Position numbers and translations under genes: made by a program. From a virus: a DNA stretch of 40,126 bases. The notes beneath the pieces are model-generated. The model was not told the origin of the DNA. It made no database searches and saw only the letters and a program-made list of their open reading frames with translations. Of the stretch, positions 31,952 to 40,039 are shown piece by piece (the stretch's first letter is position 1; the number at the start of each line of letters is the position of its first letter). Where the stretch lies: IMG/VR virus record IMGVR_UViG_3300025127_000083, positions 1 to 40,126 of that record, one strand, 5' to 3'.

Positions 31952-32487
31952 GCACTAGAAACTTATTAATGGTTGTGGATCGAAAACACAGTAGCAAATA
32001 CGCAGAAGGATTCGCTGTACACCCTGATCTTGTAAAAGACAAAAGCTATGTAAATATGTATCAACACCATGACGGTTATCCTGAATGGCAAGGTGTACAA
32101 ATAGCTAATTGGTTGCTAGCTGGAAGTAATGGGTGCCAGGACGGTAGTAGATTAGCTAGTAAATTAGCTCATGATTTTTACTATGACAGTTGCTATTTAT
32201 ACCCTAAAGCAGACGAAATAGATCACCAGTATAGATATATAATATGGTCAGGTGATAGAGACAAAATACACGTAAGTTGTTGGGATATGTACAGTGGTAA
32301 ATGTGTTTTCGTTTTGACTCCTGAAAAGATTATATCTAAATATATGGAAGATATGGATTATACTGATTTTGCTAATGGTGAAAAAAGATGTAACGAGTAT
32401 GGTGGTGATACAAAAGAAGAAATAGCTAAATATAATATAGTTAGAAGAAATGCTCAAAAAATAATAGATATACTAACAAATGACTAA
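31948..32487 (+). CDS. Conserved phage protein of unknown function
   Basis: 179 aa. RNLLMVVDRKHSSKYAEGFA at the start and KSYVNMYQHHDGYPEWQGVQ at about 34 are patterns I recall from many phages, never with a known role. A Cys/His scatter (HHDGYP; DSCYLYP) might bind metal. It overlaps both neighbours by 4-8 bases. Confidence 0.6.
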   Translation: MSTRNLLMVVDRKHSSKYAEGFAVHPDLVKDKSYVNMYQHHDGYPEWQGVQIANWLLAGSNGCQDGSRLASKLAHDFYYDSCYLYPKADEIDHQYRYIIWSGDRDKIHVSCWDMYSGKCVFVLTPEKIISKYMEDMDYTDFANGEKRCNEYGGDTKEEIAKYNIVRRNAQKIIDILTND

Positions 32488-32722
32488 TAAAGAAATAGAA
32501 CAAATAGCTCAAAGAGTAGCTGAATTAGTTATTACAGAGCTATTGTATCAAGCAGATACTTTTGCTGTTCCGCTTCAAACAACAGAAGAACAATTGCTTG
32601 CAGAATTAGCTTCAGCTATGACTCAATTAGATTTTGAGTTACAACGTGAAAACTATGAAAAATGCAAAAAACTGCAAGATAAAATAAAGAAAATTGAAAA
32701 ACAACTTAAAAAATTTAAATAA
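32480..32722 (+). CDS. Small coiled-coil protein with UVR-like motif
   Basis: 80 aa, all helical. The C-terminus YEKCKKLQDKIKKIEKQLKK resembles the UVR motif of UvrB/UvrC and McsA-type proteins, a short helical hairpin that binds partner proteins. N-terminus EIEQIAQRVAELVITEL. Function unknown. Confidence 0.55.
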   Translation: MTNKEIEQIAQRVAELVITELLYQADTFAVPLQTTEEQLLAELASAMTQLDFELQRENYEKCKKLQDKIKKIEKQLKKFK

Positions 32723-32723
32723 T

Positions 32724-33557
32724 ATGCAAAAACCAATGCTAGCACACAAGTTTGATGACGGTCGAGTTGACTGGTCTCTACCTGTGTATATACAACCTAA
32801 ACTTGACGGTGTCCGCTGTCTGTTTACCAAAGATGGCGCGTACTCTCGTACAGGTAAACAATTTAAAAACCTAGCTCATATCGAGTTAGCACTTATATCA
32901 TTTTTCAAGCAATACCCAGATGTAATACTCGATGGCGAGTTATACAATCACAAGCTTAAAAATGACTTTGAAAAAATTATATCATTAGTTCGTAAGCAAA
33001 AGCCTACCGCAGATGATAGACTAGATGCTCAACATCTTGTGCAGTTTCACGTATACGATTACTTTGACGGCGTCATGTATGACAGCTACAAAACTCGTAT
33101 GCAACAACTTGTGACATCAGACATATATGATGCTCAGATCAAGTATGTACCTGCTAAGCTAGTTGATAGCTACAATTATGCTAGAGATATACACGCTGAG
33201 TTCCTCGATCAAGGTTACGAAGGCTCTATTATCAGGCTAGATGGTCTATACAAACACGGTAGGTCTTACGATCTTATGAAGTTCAAAGACTTCAGCGATA
33301 CTGAAGCAACTATCATTGGTTATGAAGCAGGTAAAGGCAAGAGGACAGGCACGCTCGGTAAGTTTCTGATGCAAGATGACGAAGGTGTAAAGTTCGGTTG
33401 TCCACCGGGCAAAGGTTATACCTACAAGGATTTAGCAAATATGTTACGTAACGTTCATGACTACATTGGTCAGCGTGCTACCTTTACTTATTTTCAAAAA
33501 ACTAATGCAGGTTCTTACAGACACCCACTATTTAAATGTATAAGAAATTACGAATAA
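32724..33557 (+). CDS. ATP-dependent DNA ligase
   Basis: 277 aa from ATG 32724; an in-frame ATG at 32694 would overlap the previous gene by 29 bases and adds an unrelated Lys/Asn stretch. Nucleotidyltransferase motifs are in order: KLDGVR (I, catalytic K26), DGEL (70-73), VYDYFDG (110-116), EGSIIR (166-171) and LMKFK (V, 184-188), then an OB-fold domain to the end. It seals nicks during replication and repair using ATP, unlike the NAD-dependent host enzyme. G+C is higher than in adjacent genes, hinting at a separate origin. Confidence 0.92.
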   Translation: MQKPMLAHKFDDGRVDWSLPVYIQPKLDGVRCLFTKDGAYSRTGKQFKNLAHIELALISFFKQYPDVILDGELYNHKLKNDFEKIISLVRKQKPTADDRLDAQHLVQFHVYDYFDGVMYDSYKTRMQQLVTSDIYDAQIKYVPAKLVDSYNYARDIHAEFLDQGYEGSIIRLDGLYKHGRSYDLMKFKDFSDTEATIIGYEAGKGKRTGTLGKFLMQDDEGVKFGCPPGKGYTYKDLANMLRNVHDYIGQRATFTYFQKTNAGSYRHPLFKCIRNYE

Positions 33558-33558
33558 T

Positions 33559-33831
33559 ATGGAAGATTTTTTATTAGGTTTTGGTTCAATAATTATCCTT
33601 ATACAAATAACAGGATTAGTGGCTTTAATTTGTAAAAAATTTCCTGATGTTATAATGGGTATTGGTGGTGTTATGTTCGCGCTAGATCTTGTAGCTTTAT
33701 TGATATGGGGTTTTACTCTAAAACCTTTTACAACTAATGTAAAATTATTTGTAGGTGGTATGGGTTTAGCTATATTTACAGCGCTAATACACAAGGTTAA
33801 AAAGTTTATTAAAATACAAGAAGAATTATGA
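33559..33831 (+). CDS. Small membrane protein with three hydrophobic segments
   Basis: 90 aa. Segments at about 2-25 (FLLGFGSIIILIQITGLVAL), 30-52 (VIMGIGGVMFALDLVALLIW) and 63-82 (KLFVGGMGLAIFTALI), with a basic tail (KVKKFIKIQEEL). The plan resembles a holin or antiholin, but a different family from the late-operon holin. Its location among early genes also allows a superinfection-exclusion role. Confidence 0.55.
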   Translation: MEDFLLGFGSIIILIQITGLVALICKKFPDVIMGIGGVMFALDLVALLIWGFTLKPFTTNVKLFVGGMGLAIFTALIHKVKKFIKIQEEL

Positions 33832-33938
33832 GTAAGGTAATATGGAAATTATATAATGATAACATGATCAGCGAAGAAGTTGCTCATATATTATTAGACG
33901 CACACTATAATAGATTAAGTAATAAAAGATACAGATGA
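33828..33938 (+). CDS. Small basic unknown protein
   Basis: 36 aa, ATG 33828 to TGA 33936-33938. MSKVIWKLYNDNMISEEVAH, then ILLDAHYNRLSNKRYR. It overlaps both neighbours by 4 bases (ATGA at each end), which is the main support for it being real. Confidence 0.5.
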   Translation: MSKVIWKLYNDNMISEEVAHILLDAHYNRLSNKRYR

Positions 33939-34465
33939 ATATATTTTATTTACATTCTAATCCAGTTAAAGCTGCACAGATACAATACAATAAGCATGTG
34001 GTTAAAATGATCTTAGAATCAGCTCAAATGCTTTGTACTGCGCATCATCATTATGCTGAACTGTTAGAATATAAACCTGATTATGTGCCTTATAAAAAAG
34101 CACATTATAACCATCCGTCAACTATATGGTGTAGACAAAACGTTAAACAATATTATTGGCTTTATAATCATATGATTGCGCTAGGTAATGAATACACTAA
34201 ACGATATGGTAAAGAACATTTAACTATTACTAAATGTAAAGAACCATTAGACTTATGTCCATTGGGTATGCCTGACGGTGAGTTTACAGAACCACCACAG
34301 TGTATGCCCGATAAATATAAAGTTCCAGGTTGTAGTATTACAGCTTATTGGAATTATTATGAGCAAGAAAAATACTTAATCGCGGGTAAAACAGAACAAT
34401 TAATAACAAGACCAGATGAATTTTTTAATATCAATATTAGTAACAGCAACAATATACCATGCTGA
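33935..34465 (+). CDS. Pyrimidine-dimer glycosylase/endonuclease V-like protein, tentative
   Basis: 176 aa. MNIFYLHSNPVKAAQIQYNK then HVVKMILESAQMLCTAHHH resembles the widespread phage family related to T4 endonuclease V, where a conserved 'H-V-x-K-M-I-L-E' helix follows the N-terminus. These enzymes cut DNA at UV dimers. HPSTIWCRQNVKQYYWLYN follows, then a Cys/Pro-rich segment. The T4-like N-terminal catalytic Thr cannot be seen directly. The 3' end overlaps the next gene by 50 bases. Confidence 0.5.
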   Translation: MNIFYLHSNPVKAAQIQYNKHVVKMILESAQMLCTAHHHYAELLEYKPDYVPYKKAHYNHPSTIWCRQNVKQYYWLYNHMIALGNEYTKRYGKEHLTITKCKEPLDLCPLGMPDGEFTEPPQCMPDKYKVPGCSITAYWNYYEQEKYLIAGKTEQLITRPDEFFNINISNSNNIPC

Positions 34466-34751
34466 TCCTGCTCAATGCAACGCAGACTATTTAACTACAG
34501 CTTCACTTAAAACTATTAATGAAGCTGATCCTCAAGGTCACCGGTGGATAGCCGTATCTAGAGATTTAGAGCAACACGGTTTCGTGTTTGGCACTAAAGT
34601 TTGTGTTCAAGGAGCAGGACAGTTAGATGGAGTATGGACTGTTGAAGATCGCATGAATAAGCGATGGACAAACCGCGTTGATTTTCTTGTGAATAAAGAC
34701 GTAAAAGGCGGTAAATGGAATAACGTTAAAATAACAATTATAAATGAGTAG
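34416..34751 (+). CDS. 3D-domain (double-psi beta-barrel) protein, probable cell wall lysis protein
   Basis: 111 aa. Residues 2-11 are hydrophobic (NFLISILVTATIYHADP), a short export signal or membrane anchor. The rest fits the 3D / RlpA-like barrel of lytic transglycosylases: TTASLKTINEADPQGHRWIA, FGTKVCVQGAGQLDGVWTVE, then DRMNKRWTNRVDFLV, which carries the family's D-R-M and D-F acidic residues. Acts on peptidoglycan in related proteins. Its start lies inside the previous gene (50-base overlap). Confidence 0.72.
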   Translation: MNFLISILVTATIYHADPAQCNADYLTTASLKTINEADPQGHRWIAVSRDLEQHGFVFGTKVCVQGAGQLDGVWTVEDRMNKRWTNRVDFLVNKDVKGGKWNNVKITIINE

Positions 34752-34869
34752 ATATAAAATATACCAGCATTTAATGCAAACAGACGTATTTGGTATTCGT
34801 ACCAAAATTAAGAATTTTGTTAAACCAAGGGTGACAAAAGCCCGTAAAGATAATAAAGTAAGAGGCTAA
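34744..34869 (+). CDS. Small basic unknown protein
   Basis: 41 aa, ATG 34744 to TAA 34867-34869. MSRYKIYQHLMQTDVFGIRT, then KIKNFVKPRVTKARKDNK. Very basic. Stop/start TAATG with the next gene. Confidence 0.5.
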   Translation: MSRYKIYQHLMQTDVFGIRTKIKNFVKPRVTKARKDNKVRG

Positions 34870-35489
34870 TGTCATATAAAAGAAACATGAAATGGTTAAA
34901 CGATCGTAGAATAAATTACAGGTGTAATCCTGTTAATGATATACCTACGATTGATACCGCATTGTATAGTTACTATGAAGATGGTACATACGAATGTTAT
35001 CACTTGTTTCGTAGTAAAGCAAAGATTACAACATATAAATCTTTGAAGTGGCACATGCTTGTATTATACTATCTTAACATGGATAATATAATAAATTCTG
35101 ATTTTGTTACTGTAGCTAGATTTATAGCTAATAAAGAAAATGGTTTTGTTACATTTTTTATTAGCGATAAAAAACTAGAACAAATGATTGGTGATGTTTT
35201 AATGCAAGGTGGTGATCCACCAGCTAATAAAATACGTAAGATAATATTTAAAGACTATAGCGGTTTAACGCCTAACGAGAAAATGAGTATTGTTGGAAAA
35301 CTTGTTGGCAGATATAGTCGTGTAGATGGTGAAGCAATTTATCAGTGCATGCTAGATTTAAACGACATGGGTAAAACAATAACATGGAGTAGAGTAGCTG
35401 GTTTATTAAACTGCTCTACTAGAACAATACAGCGTAATCTAAATGGTTGCCTGAAAAAAGAAAAAGCAATATTGAATGAAGAAATATAA
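34869..35489 (+). CDS. HTH-type putative transcriptional regulator
   Basis: 206 aa. The C-terminal 35 residues (ITWSRVAGLLNCSTRTIQRN, then LNGCLKKEKAI) form a helix-turn-helix of the kind that reads DNA. The N-terminal half has strands and helices without a motif (SYYEDGTYECYHLFRSKAKI). It directly precedes and overlaps the sigma factor gene by 14 bases, so the two may act together in a transcription switch. Confidence 0.65.
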   Translation: MSYKRNMKWLNDRRINYRCNPVNDIPTIDTALYSYYEDGTYECYHLFRSKAKITTYKSLKWHMLVLYYLNMDNIINSDFVTVARFIANKENGFVTFFISDKKLEQMIGDVLMQGGDPPANKIRKIIFKDYSGLTPNEKMSIVGKLVGRYSRVDGEAIYQCMLDLNDMGKTITWSRVAGLLNCSTRTIQRNLNGCLKKEKAILNEEI

Positions 35490-36243
35490 TATACAAAACT
35501 ATATAAGGTATAAGGAAGACTTAAAACAGTCTTTAACTAGATTACCAGATTATGGTTCAGATTATAAAAAATACACAAGAGAAGAACTTATAATAAAGTT
35601 TAGTCCTTTAATTGAAAACTTAGGTCGTAAATTTTCTACAACTCAACAAGCATCAGGTGTTATGACTATAAATGATATAATACAATGTGGTGGTGAAGCT
35701 TTAACAAAGGCTGTTGATAGAATAGAGTGGACAAAACTATATGAGTCAGATGATATAGAAAAAACACTAAAATCATTTCTATCTAAACGTATCAAAGGCG
35801 CTATACGTAGACGTATTGATATGGCTAGAGGTGACATGCGTATACCAGAACATAAACTAAATGAAATACGTAAAAATCCTAAAGATAAAAAAATGGTTGA
35901 AATATTTTTCAATAGTATATTTTTATCTATTGATGCTCAAATTACAAATGATGATGAAGAAAACATGATGTATCAAATAGCAGACAAATCAGAACCTTAC
36001 AATATACACATACTTAATATTTATTTAAAAAGTTTAATGGAAAAATACCTTAATAAAAATGAATATGAAGTGTTACGTATGAGTTATGGTCTTGATTGCG
36101 ATAAGCACTCTGCAAAACAAATTGCTACAAAACTAAACATGGTTGGCGTAGGTAATTATGTACGCGTTTCAGAGTTAAAAAAGCAAGCAGTTCAAAAGCT
36201 AATTGACAATGTAGATCACTCGCAAGTGCTTGATATAGTGTAA
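35476..36243 (+). CDS. Phage sigma-70-like factor
   Basis: 255 aa. Region 2 is visible at about 45-120: FSPLIENLGRKF, TINDIIQCGGEALTKAVDRI, FLSKRIKGAIRRRIDMARGD and then RIPEH. Region 4 is at about 185-245: LNKNEYEVLRMSYGLDCDKH, SAKQIATKLNMVG, VRVSELKKQAVQKL. The N-terminal region 1.1 of the host factor is missing. It directs RNA polymerase to a phage set of promoters, either the TTACAAA/AGATAATATA class or the late leftward operon. The gene ends the P6 chain. Confidence 0.85.
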   Translation: MKKYNIQNYIRYKEDLKQSLTRLPDYGSDYKKYTREELIIKFSPLIENLGRKFSTTQQASGVMTINDIIQCGGEALTKAVDRIEWTKLYESDDIEKTLKSFLSKRIKGAIRRRIDMARGDMRIPEHKLNEIRKNPKDKKMVEIFFNSIFLSIDAQITNDDEENMMYQIADKSEPYNIHILNIYLKSLMEKYLNKNEYEVLRMSYGLDCDKHSAKQIATKLNMVGVGNYVRVSELKKQAVQKLIDNVDHSQVLDIV

Positions 36244-36285
36244 GTTAGATATGTAAATTAATTTTAAACATGTAATTATAATAGT
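36244..36285 (+). promoter_or_regulatory. Possible promoter between sigma factor and ERF gene
   Basis: A 42-base gap, with ATTATAATAG ending 4 bases before the ATG at 36286. A TATAAT core is visible. It lacks the TTACAAA element, so it may be a different promoter class or just an A/T leader. Confidence 0.35.
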
Positions 36286-36834
36286 ATGACCATATACGAA
36301 AAATTATCTCAAATTCAGACAAAGTTTAAATCGAAAAAAAGTAGATTTAACTCATTCGGTAAGTATTACTTCAGGTCAGCCGAAGACATTCTCGAAGCTA
36401 CAAAACCCTTTCTATTAGAGTTAGGAGTTACCGTAACAGTTAATGAAGAGTTGATTGCAACAGAGCCAATGCCTGTTATACAAACAACAGCTACAGTAAC
36501 TGATGGTGAAGGTACAATTACAGCTACATCAATAGTTGGAGTTGATCTTAATCAAAAAGGTATGCAAGCACCTCAACAGTTTGGGTCAGCATCGAGTTAC
36601 GCAAAGAAGTATGCACTAGGAAATTTATTTCTAATAGACGACACCCAAGATAGCGATGCTACAAACAATCACGGCAAGAAAAAGTTCGAGCCAAAAAAAC
36701 CAACTTTAACCTCTAAAAATGATCCAGCTTATGAAAAAGCGGTTCAATACGTAACAGCAGGTGGTAAAGTATCGGCTATAAAAGCCAAGTATGCTCTATC
36801 TAAAGAAATAGAAGGAGCATTAACAACACTATAA
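36286..36834 (+). CDS. ERF-family single-strand annealing protein
   Basis: 182 aa. KKSRFNSFGKYYFRSAEDIL, then EATKPFLLELGVTVTVNEEL and SASSYAKKYALGNLFLIDDT, are family signatures of Erf recombinases of P22 type. It anneals complementary single strands and pairs with an exonuclease, here the next gene. Residues about 125-182 are a Lys-rich linker and helical tail. Downstream gene starts two bases after the stop. Confidence 0.88.
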   Translation: MTIYEKLSQIQTKFKSKKSRFNSFGKYYFRSAEDILEATKPFLLELGVTVTVNEELIATEPMPVIQTTATVTDGEGTITATSIVGVDLNQKGMQAPQQFGSASSYAKKYALGNLFLIDDTQDSDATNNHGKKKFEPKKPTLTSKNDPAYEKAVQYVTAGGKVSAIKAKYALSKEIEGALTTL

Positions 36835-36835
36835 T

Positions 36836-37567
36836 ATGAATAAAGAAAAAGTAATTGAAAAGTTACGTGATGATGAGCATTACTATGGTGCTTTTGGTAA
36901 AAAGTATTTAAGTAACTCTGATATTGGTACTTTACTTACAAATCCTTTAGCTTTAGGTAAGCAGCAAGCTCCGCGACCTGCATTTCTAGTTGGTGGATAT
37001 TTTCACACCGCTATACTTGAACCAGATAAACTGCATAAGTATAGAGTGATACAGTCTACCACTAGAAACACTAAGGCTTACAAAGAGATGTCTGGCGGTG
37101 AATTATGCTTATTGCAACACGAAGTCGATGCTATAGAATTATTAACAGACAAAGTTTTAGATAATAATGTATGCAAAGGATTAATACGTGATAGTAATAC
37201 AGAATATGAAGTACCAGGCATAACAGAGCTTGAGGGTCAAATGTGGAAAGGTAAAGCTGATATTATTAATCATAATGAAAAACTCATTGTTGATTTAAAA
37301 ACAACAGCAGATCTAAATAAATTTAGGTATTCAGCTTCTAAGTACAATTACGATTCACAAGCTTACATTTATAGTAAACTATTTGGCTATGAAATGATAT
37401 TTATTGCGATAGATAAAAACACAGGTCAAATAGGTATCTTTGATTGCTCACCAGAGTTCTATGAACGTGGTAAAGATAAAGTTGAAAGAGCAGTACAGGC
37501 TTATGAATTGTTCTATAAGTCTGAGGGCTTTGACCCTAAACAATATTTTATTAATAAAACCTTATAA
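36836..37567 (+). CDS. PD-(D/E)XK 5'-exonuclease of recombination pathway
   Basis: 243 aa. The fold signature is visible: GGYFHTAILEP with H57, WKGKADII with D142, LIVDLKTTAD with D153 and K155, and YNYDSQAYIYSKLFG with Q175. These are the metal and catalytic residues of the RecB-like nuclease family used by phages beside Erf and Beta proteins. It would make single-stranded ends for the ERF protein. Two-base gap on each side shows co-transcription. Confidence 0.88.
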   Translation: MNKEKVIEKLRDDEHYYGAFGKKYLSNSDIGTLLTNPLALGKQQAPRPAFLVGGYFHTAILEPDKLHKYRVIQSTTRNTKAYKEMSGGELCLLQHEVDAIELLTDKVLDNNVCKGLIRDSNTEYEVPGITELEGQMWKGKADIINHNEKLIVDLKTTADLNKFRYSASKYNYDSQAYIYSKLFGYEMIFIAIDKNTGQIGIFDCSPEFYERGKDKVERAVQAYELFYKSEGFDPKQYFINKTL

Positions 37568-37569
37568 TT

Positions 37570-37749
37570 ATGGCAAGAACCAGAAAAAACCAAACTAAAG
37601 TATGTAGTGTAACAGGATTAGAAACTAGTGTAAACAACTTTTACGCTAATCAAACTCATGTTAAAGCAGTAGATAACTTAAGAAGAACTACTGGAGCTAC
37701 TAAAGAGCAGATGCAAAGAATGTTTAATCAAATAAATCAATACGTATAA
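37570..37749 (+). CDS. Small basic unknown protein in recombination operon
   Basis: 59 aa, ATG 37570 to TAA 37747-37749. MARTRKNQTKVCSVTGLETS, then NNFYANQTHVKAVDNLRRTT. Basic, with single Cys. It lies between the exonuclease and SSB genes with gaps of two or one bases. Probably nucleic acid binding; not recognised. Confidence 0.6.
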   Translation: MARTRKNQTKVCSVTGLETSVNNFYANQTHVKAVDNLRRTTGATKEQMQRMFNQINQYV

Positions 37750-37750
37750 C

Positions 37751-38059
37751 ATGGCTAGTATAATTAAAACTAGTATTAACCTTACTAACATCGATAAATC
37801 AAAAGTTATCGAGGGTAAAAAAGGTAAATACTTACCTATTACTATTACGTTAAATGACGAAGTAGATCAGTTTGGTAATAACGGTCCAGTTTGTATAGCA
37901 CAAACTAAAGAGGAGCGTGAGGCTAAAACTGCTAAAGTTTACTTAGGCAACGTACAAGTAGTATGGACAAACGGCAGCAACGTAGATGTTGCACCAAGAC
38001 AAGACCAACCTGCTAAAGCTGCACCAGCTGCGGCACCGGTAGATGATTTACCATTTTAA
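37751..38059 (+). CDS. Single-stranded DNA-binding protein-like
   Basis: 102 aa. A short OB-like beta region (YLPITITLNDEVDQFGNNGP; VYLGNVQVVWTNGS), then an Ala/Pro linker and the tip DDLPF at the end. A disordered linker with an acidic-aromatic tip is typical of SSBs and is the docking site for replication partners. It is adjacent to the primase-helicase, consistent with a role at the fork. The fold is unusual in size, so confidence is moderate to high. Confidence 0.75.
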   Translation: MASIIKTSINLTNIDKSKVIEGKKGKYLPITITLNDEVDQFGNNGPVCIAQTKEEREAKTAKVYLGNVQVVWTNGSNVDVAPRQDQPAKAAPAAAPVDDLPF

Positions 38060-38068
38060 TTAAATTAA

Positions 38069-39793
38069 ATGCAGACAGTAGAGATCAATGGATTTTTGAT
38101 TGATGAGTTCAATCAACATAAGCTAGAAGAAGGGAAAAAGCAGGGTATATGTCCTCTTTGCTCTCACACTAGAAAACCCAAGAATCAAAAGGCAAAATGC
38201 GCGTCTTATGATTGGGAACGGGGTCTCGGTACTTGTCACAATTGTAATACATCATTTCAACTACATACTTATCAACGTAAAGGAGCTAGTGAAAAAGAAT
38301 ATGTAAGACCTGTTGATAAAGTTGAAGACTATAATATAACTGGTGATCCAGAACAAAAAGTCTTGAAATGGTTTAAAACAAGAGGTATATCAGCTCAGAC
38401 TCTGATCGACTTACAAGTCGGTGAGGGTCTTGAGTATATGCCGCAAACCGGTAAGACCGAGAATACTATAAAGTTTAATTACTTTATGGGCGATCAACTT
38501 ATTAATGTTAAATATAGAGATGGTCGTAAAAACTTTAAGTTATATAAAGGTGCTGAAAAAGTATTCTATAATATTAATAGTATTGTAGGTTATGAGTACT
38601 GTGTTATAACTGAAGGAGAAATGGATGTGTTAGCATTACATGAAGCTGGTATACCAAACGCTATATCAGTTCCTAACGGTGCTACACTTAATAGTAATAA
38701 TTTAGATTATCTTGATAATTGTATAGATTATTTTGAAGATAAAGAAAAAATAATATTAGCTGTTGATTCAGATGAAGCAGGTCAAGCATTACAAGCTGAA
38801 CTAGTTAGAAGACTAGGTGCTGAAGTGTGTTATTTAGTTTCGTTTGATGATTGTAAAGATGCTAATGAATATCTAATAAAATATGGATCAGAGAGATTAT
38901 CAGAAATTATTTCAAGAGCGAGGCCTGTTCCTCTTGAAAATGTTACAACATTTAAAGACATTGAAGATGAGGTTACAGACTTTGTTCGTAATGGATTTAA
39001 AAAAGGCTATCAAGTCGGCTTGGAAAACTTTGACAACATTTTTAGCACTTACACCGGACAGTTTATTACTGTTACTGGGATACCTAGTAGTGGTAAGTCT
39101 GATTTTGTTGACCAGATGGTTGTAGGTTACAATCGTAATTATGGCTGGAAAACAGCTTTTGCATCACCAGAGAATGCACCCACGTATTTACATGCTCACA
39201 AGCTAATGCGTAAAACATGGGAAGGTATGCCAACGTCAGCAGATATACATGGAGATAAATGGAATACAGTAGCTGATCACGTTAACGATAACTACTTTTT
39301 TATAGACATGGAGCGTTATACATTAGAATCTGTATTACGCAAAGGTGCAGAGCTAGTTAAACGAAAAGGAATTAAATGCTTAGTTATTGATCCTTATAAT
39401 AAAGTAAGAGATGTTGATTGTAAAACAGAAGATGTAAATCGTTATACAATGGAGTATCTTACTAAAATAGAAACGTTTGCTAAAAAGTTTGATGTATTAG
39501 TATTTATCGTAGCCCATCCAACTAAAATGTATAAAGACAAAGATGGTAAGATAGAAGAACCAACAATGTATAATATAAAAGGTGGTGGTGAATGGTACGA
39601 TGCTAGTTATCACGGTATATTAGTTCATAGAGATTATGAAGCTAAAACAGTTAAAGCTAAAGTTTTAAAAGTAAAATTTCAAAACCTTGGTGAAAACGGT
39701 GCTGAAGCTCATTTTAAATGGGAACATAAATCAGGTTGTTTTATACCTTTCGAACCAATAAGTATTAATGATGAACCAATGCCATGGGAATAG
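38069..39793 (+). CDS. T7 gp4-like primase-helicase
   Basis: 574 aa. N-terminal zinc ribbon (C28, C31, C56, C59). TOPRIM-type primase with TEGEMDVLALHEAG (E182) and ILAVDSDEAG (D233/D235). Hexameric RecA-type helicase with Walker A GIPSSGKS (337-344), Walker B CLVIDP (D441) and VFIVAHPTK (479-487). It unwinds DNA and makes primers in one protein. C-terminus is acidic (NDEPMPWE). The gene starts 9 bases after SSB. No DNA polymerase is seen in the window; it may lie to the right. Confidence 0.93.
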   Translation: MQTVEINGFLIDEFNQHKLEEGKKQGICPLCSHTRKPKNQKAKCASYDWERGLGTCHNCNTSFQLHTYQRKGASEKEYVRPVDKVEDYNITGDPEQKVLKWFKTRGISAQTLIDLQVGEGLEYMPQTGKTENTIKFNYFMGDQLINVKYRDGRKNFKLYKGAEKVFYNINSIVGYEYCVITEGEMDVLALHEAGIPNAISVPNGATLNSNNLDYLDNCIDYFEDKEKIILAVDSDEAGQALQAELVRRLGAEVCYLVSFDDCKDANEYLIKYGSERLSEIISRARPVPLENVTTFKDIEDEVTDFVRNGFKKGYQVGLENFDNIFSTYTGQFITVTGIPSSGKSDFVDQMVVGYNRNYGWKTAFASPENAPTYLHAHKLMRKTWEGMPTSADIHGDKWNTVADHVNDNYFFIDMERYTLESVLRKGAELVKRKGIKCLVIDPYNKVRDVDCKTEDVNRYTMEYLTKIETFAKKFDVLVFIVAHPTKMYKDKDGKIEEPTMYNIKGGGEWYDASYHGILVHRDYEAKTVKAKVLKVKFQNLGENGAEAHFKWEHKSGCFIPFEPISINDEPMPWE

Positions 39794-40039
39794 ATGCCGA
39801 GAGTAAAGAAACAAATAATGGGAAGCTATTTGCCTACGTTAGAGGAAACAAAAGCGTATCACTGGTGTATAAACAATGGAATATATATTTCCCCGTTTGC
39901 AACTGGAGAAGCGACATGGTACTTAGATATAGAGATTAATAAAAAAACTAATAGATCACCGGTTACATATGGTAAAGATATTATATGGATTAAGATGTAT
40001 GAGTTTTATAAATATTATTACGACAAATATGAGAAATAA
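39794..40039 (+). CDS. Small unknown protein
   Basis: 81 aa. MPRVKKQIMGSYLPTLEETK, then HWCINNGIYISPFATGEATW and a basic Tyr-rich end. It begins right after the helicase stop and overlaps the next start by 11 bases. I recall this pattern in Bacteroidota phage genomes near helicases but not its role. Confidence 0.62.
   Translation: MPRVKKQIMGSYLPTLEETKAYHWCINNGIYISPFATGEATWYLDIEINKKTNRSPVTYGKDIIWIKMYEFYKYYYDKYEK

Noticed and set aside
32694-32723. Upstream start (10 extra codons) for the DNA ligase
   Set aside because: It overlaps the preceding coiled-coil gene; the later ATG gives the usual ligase N-terminus and follows the stop directly.
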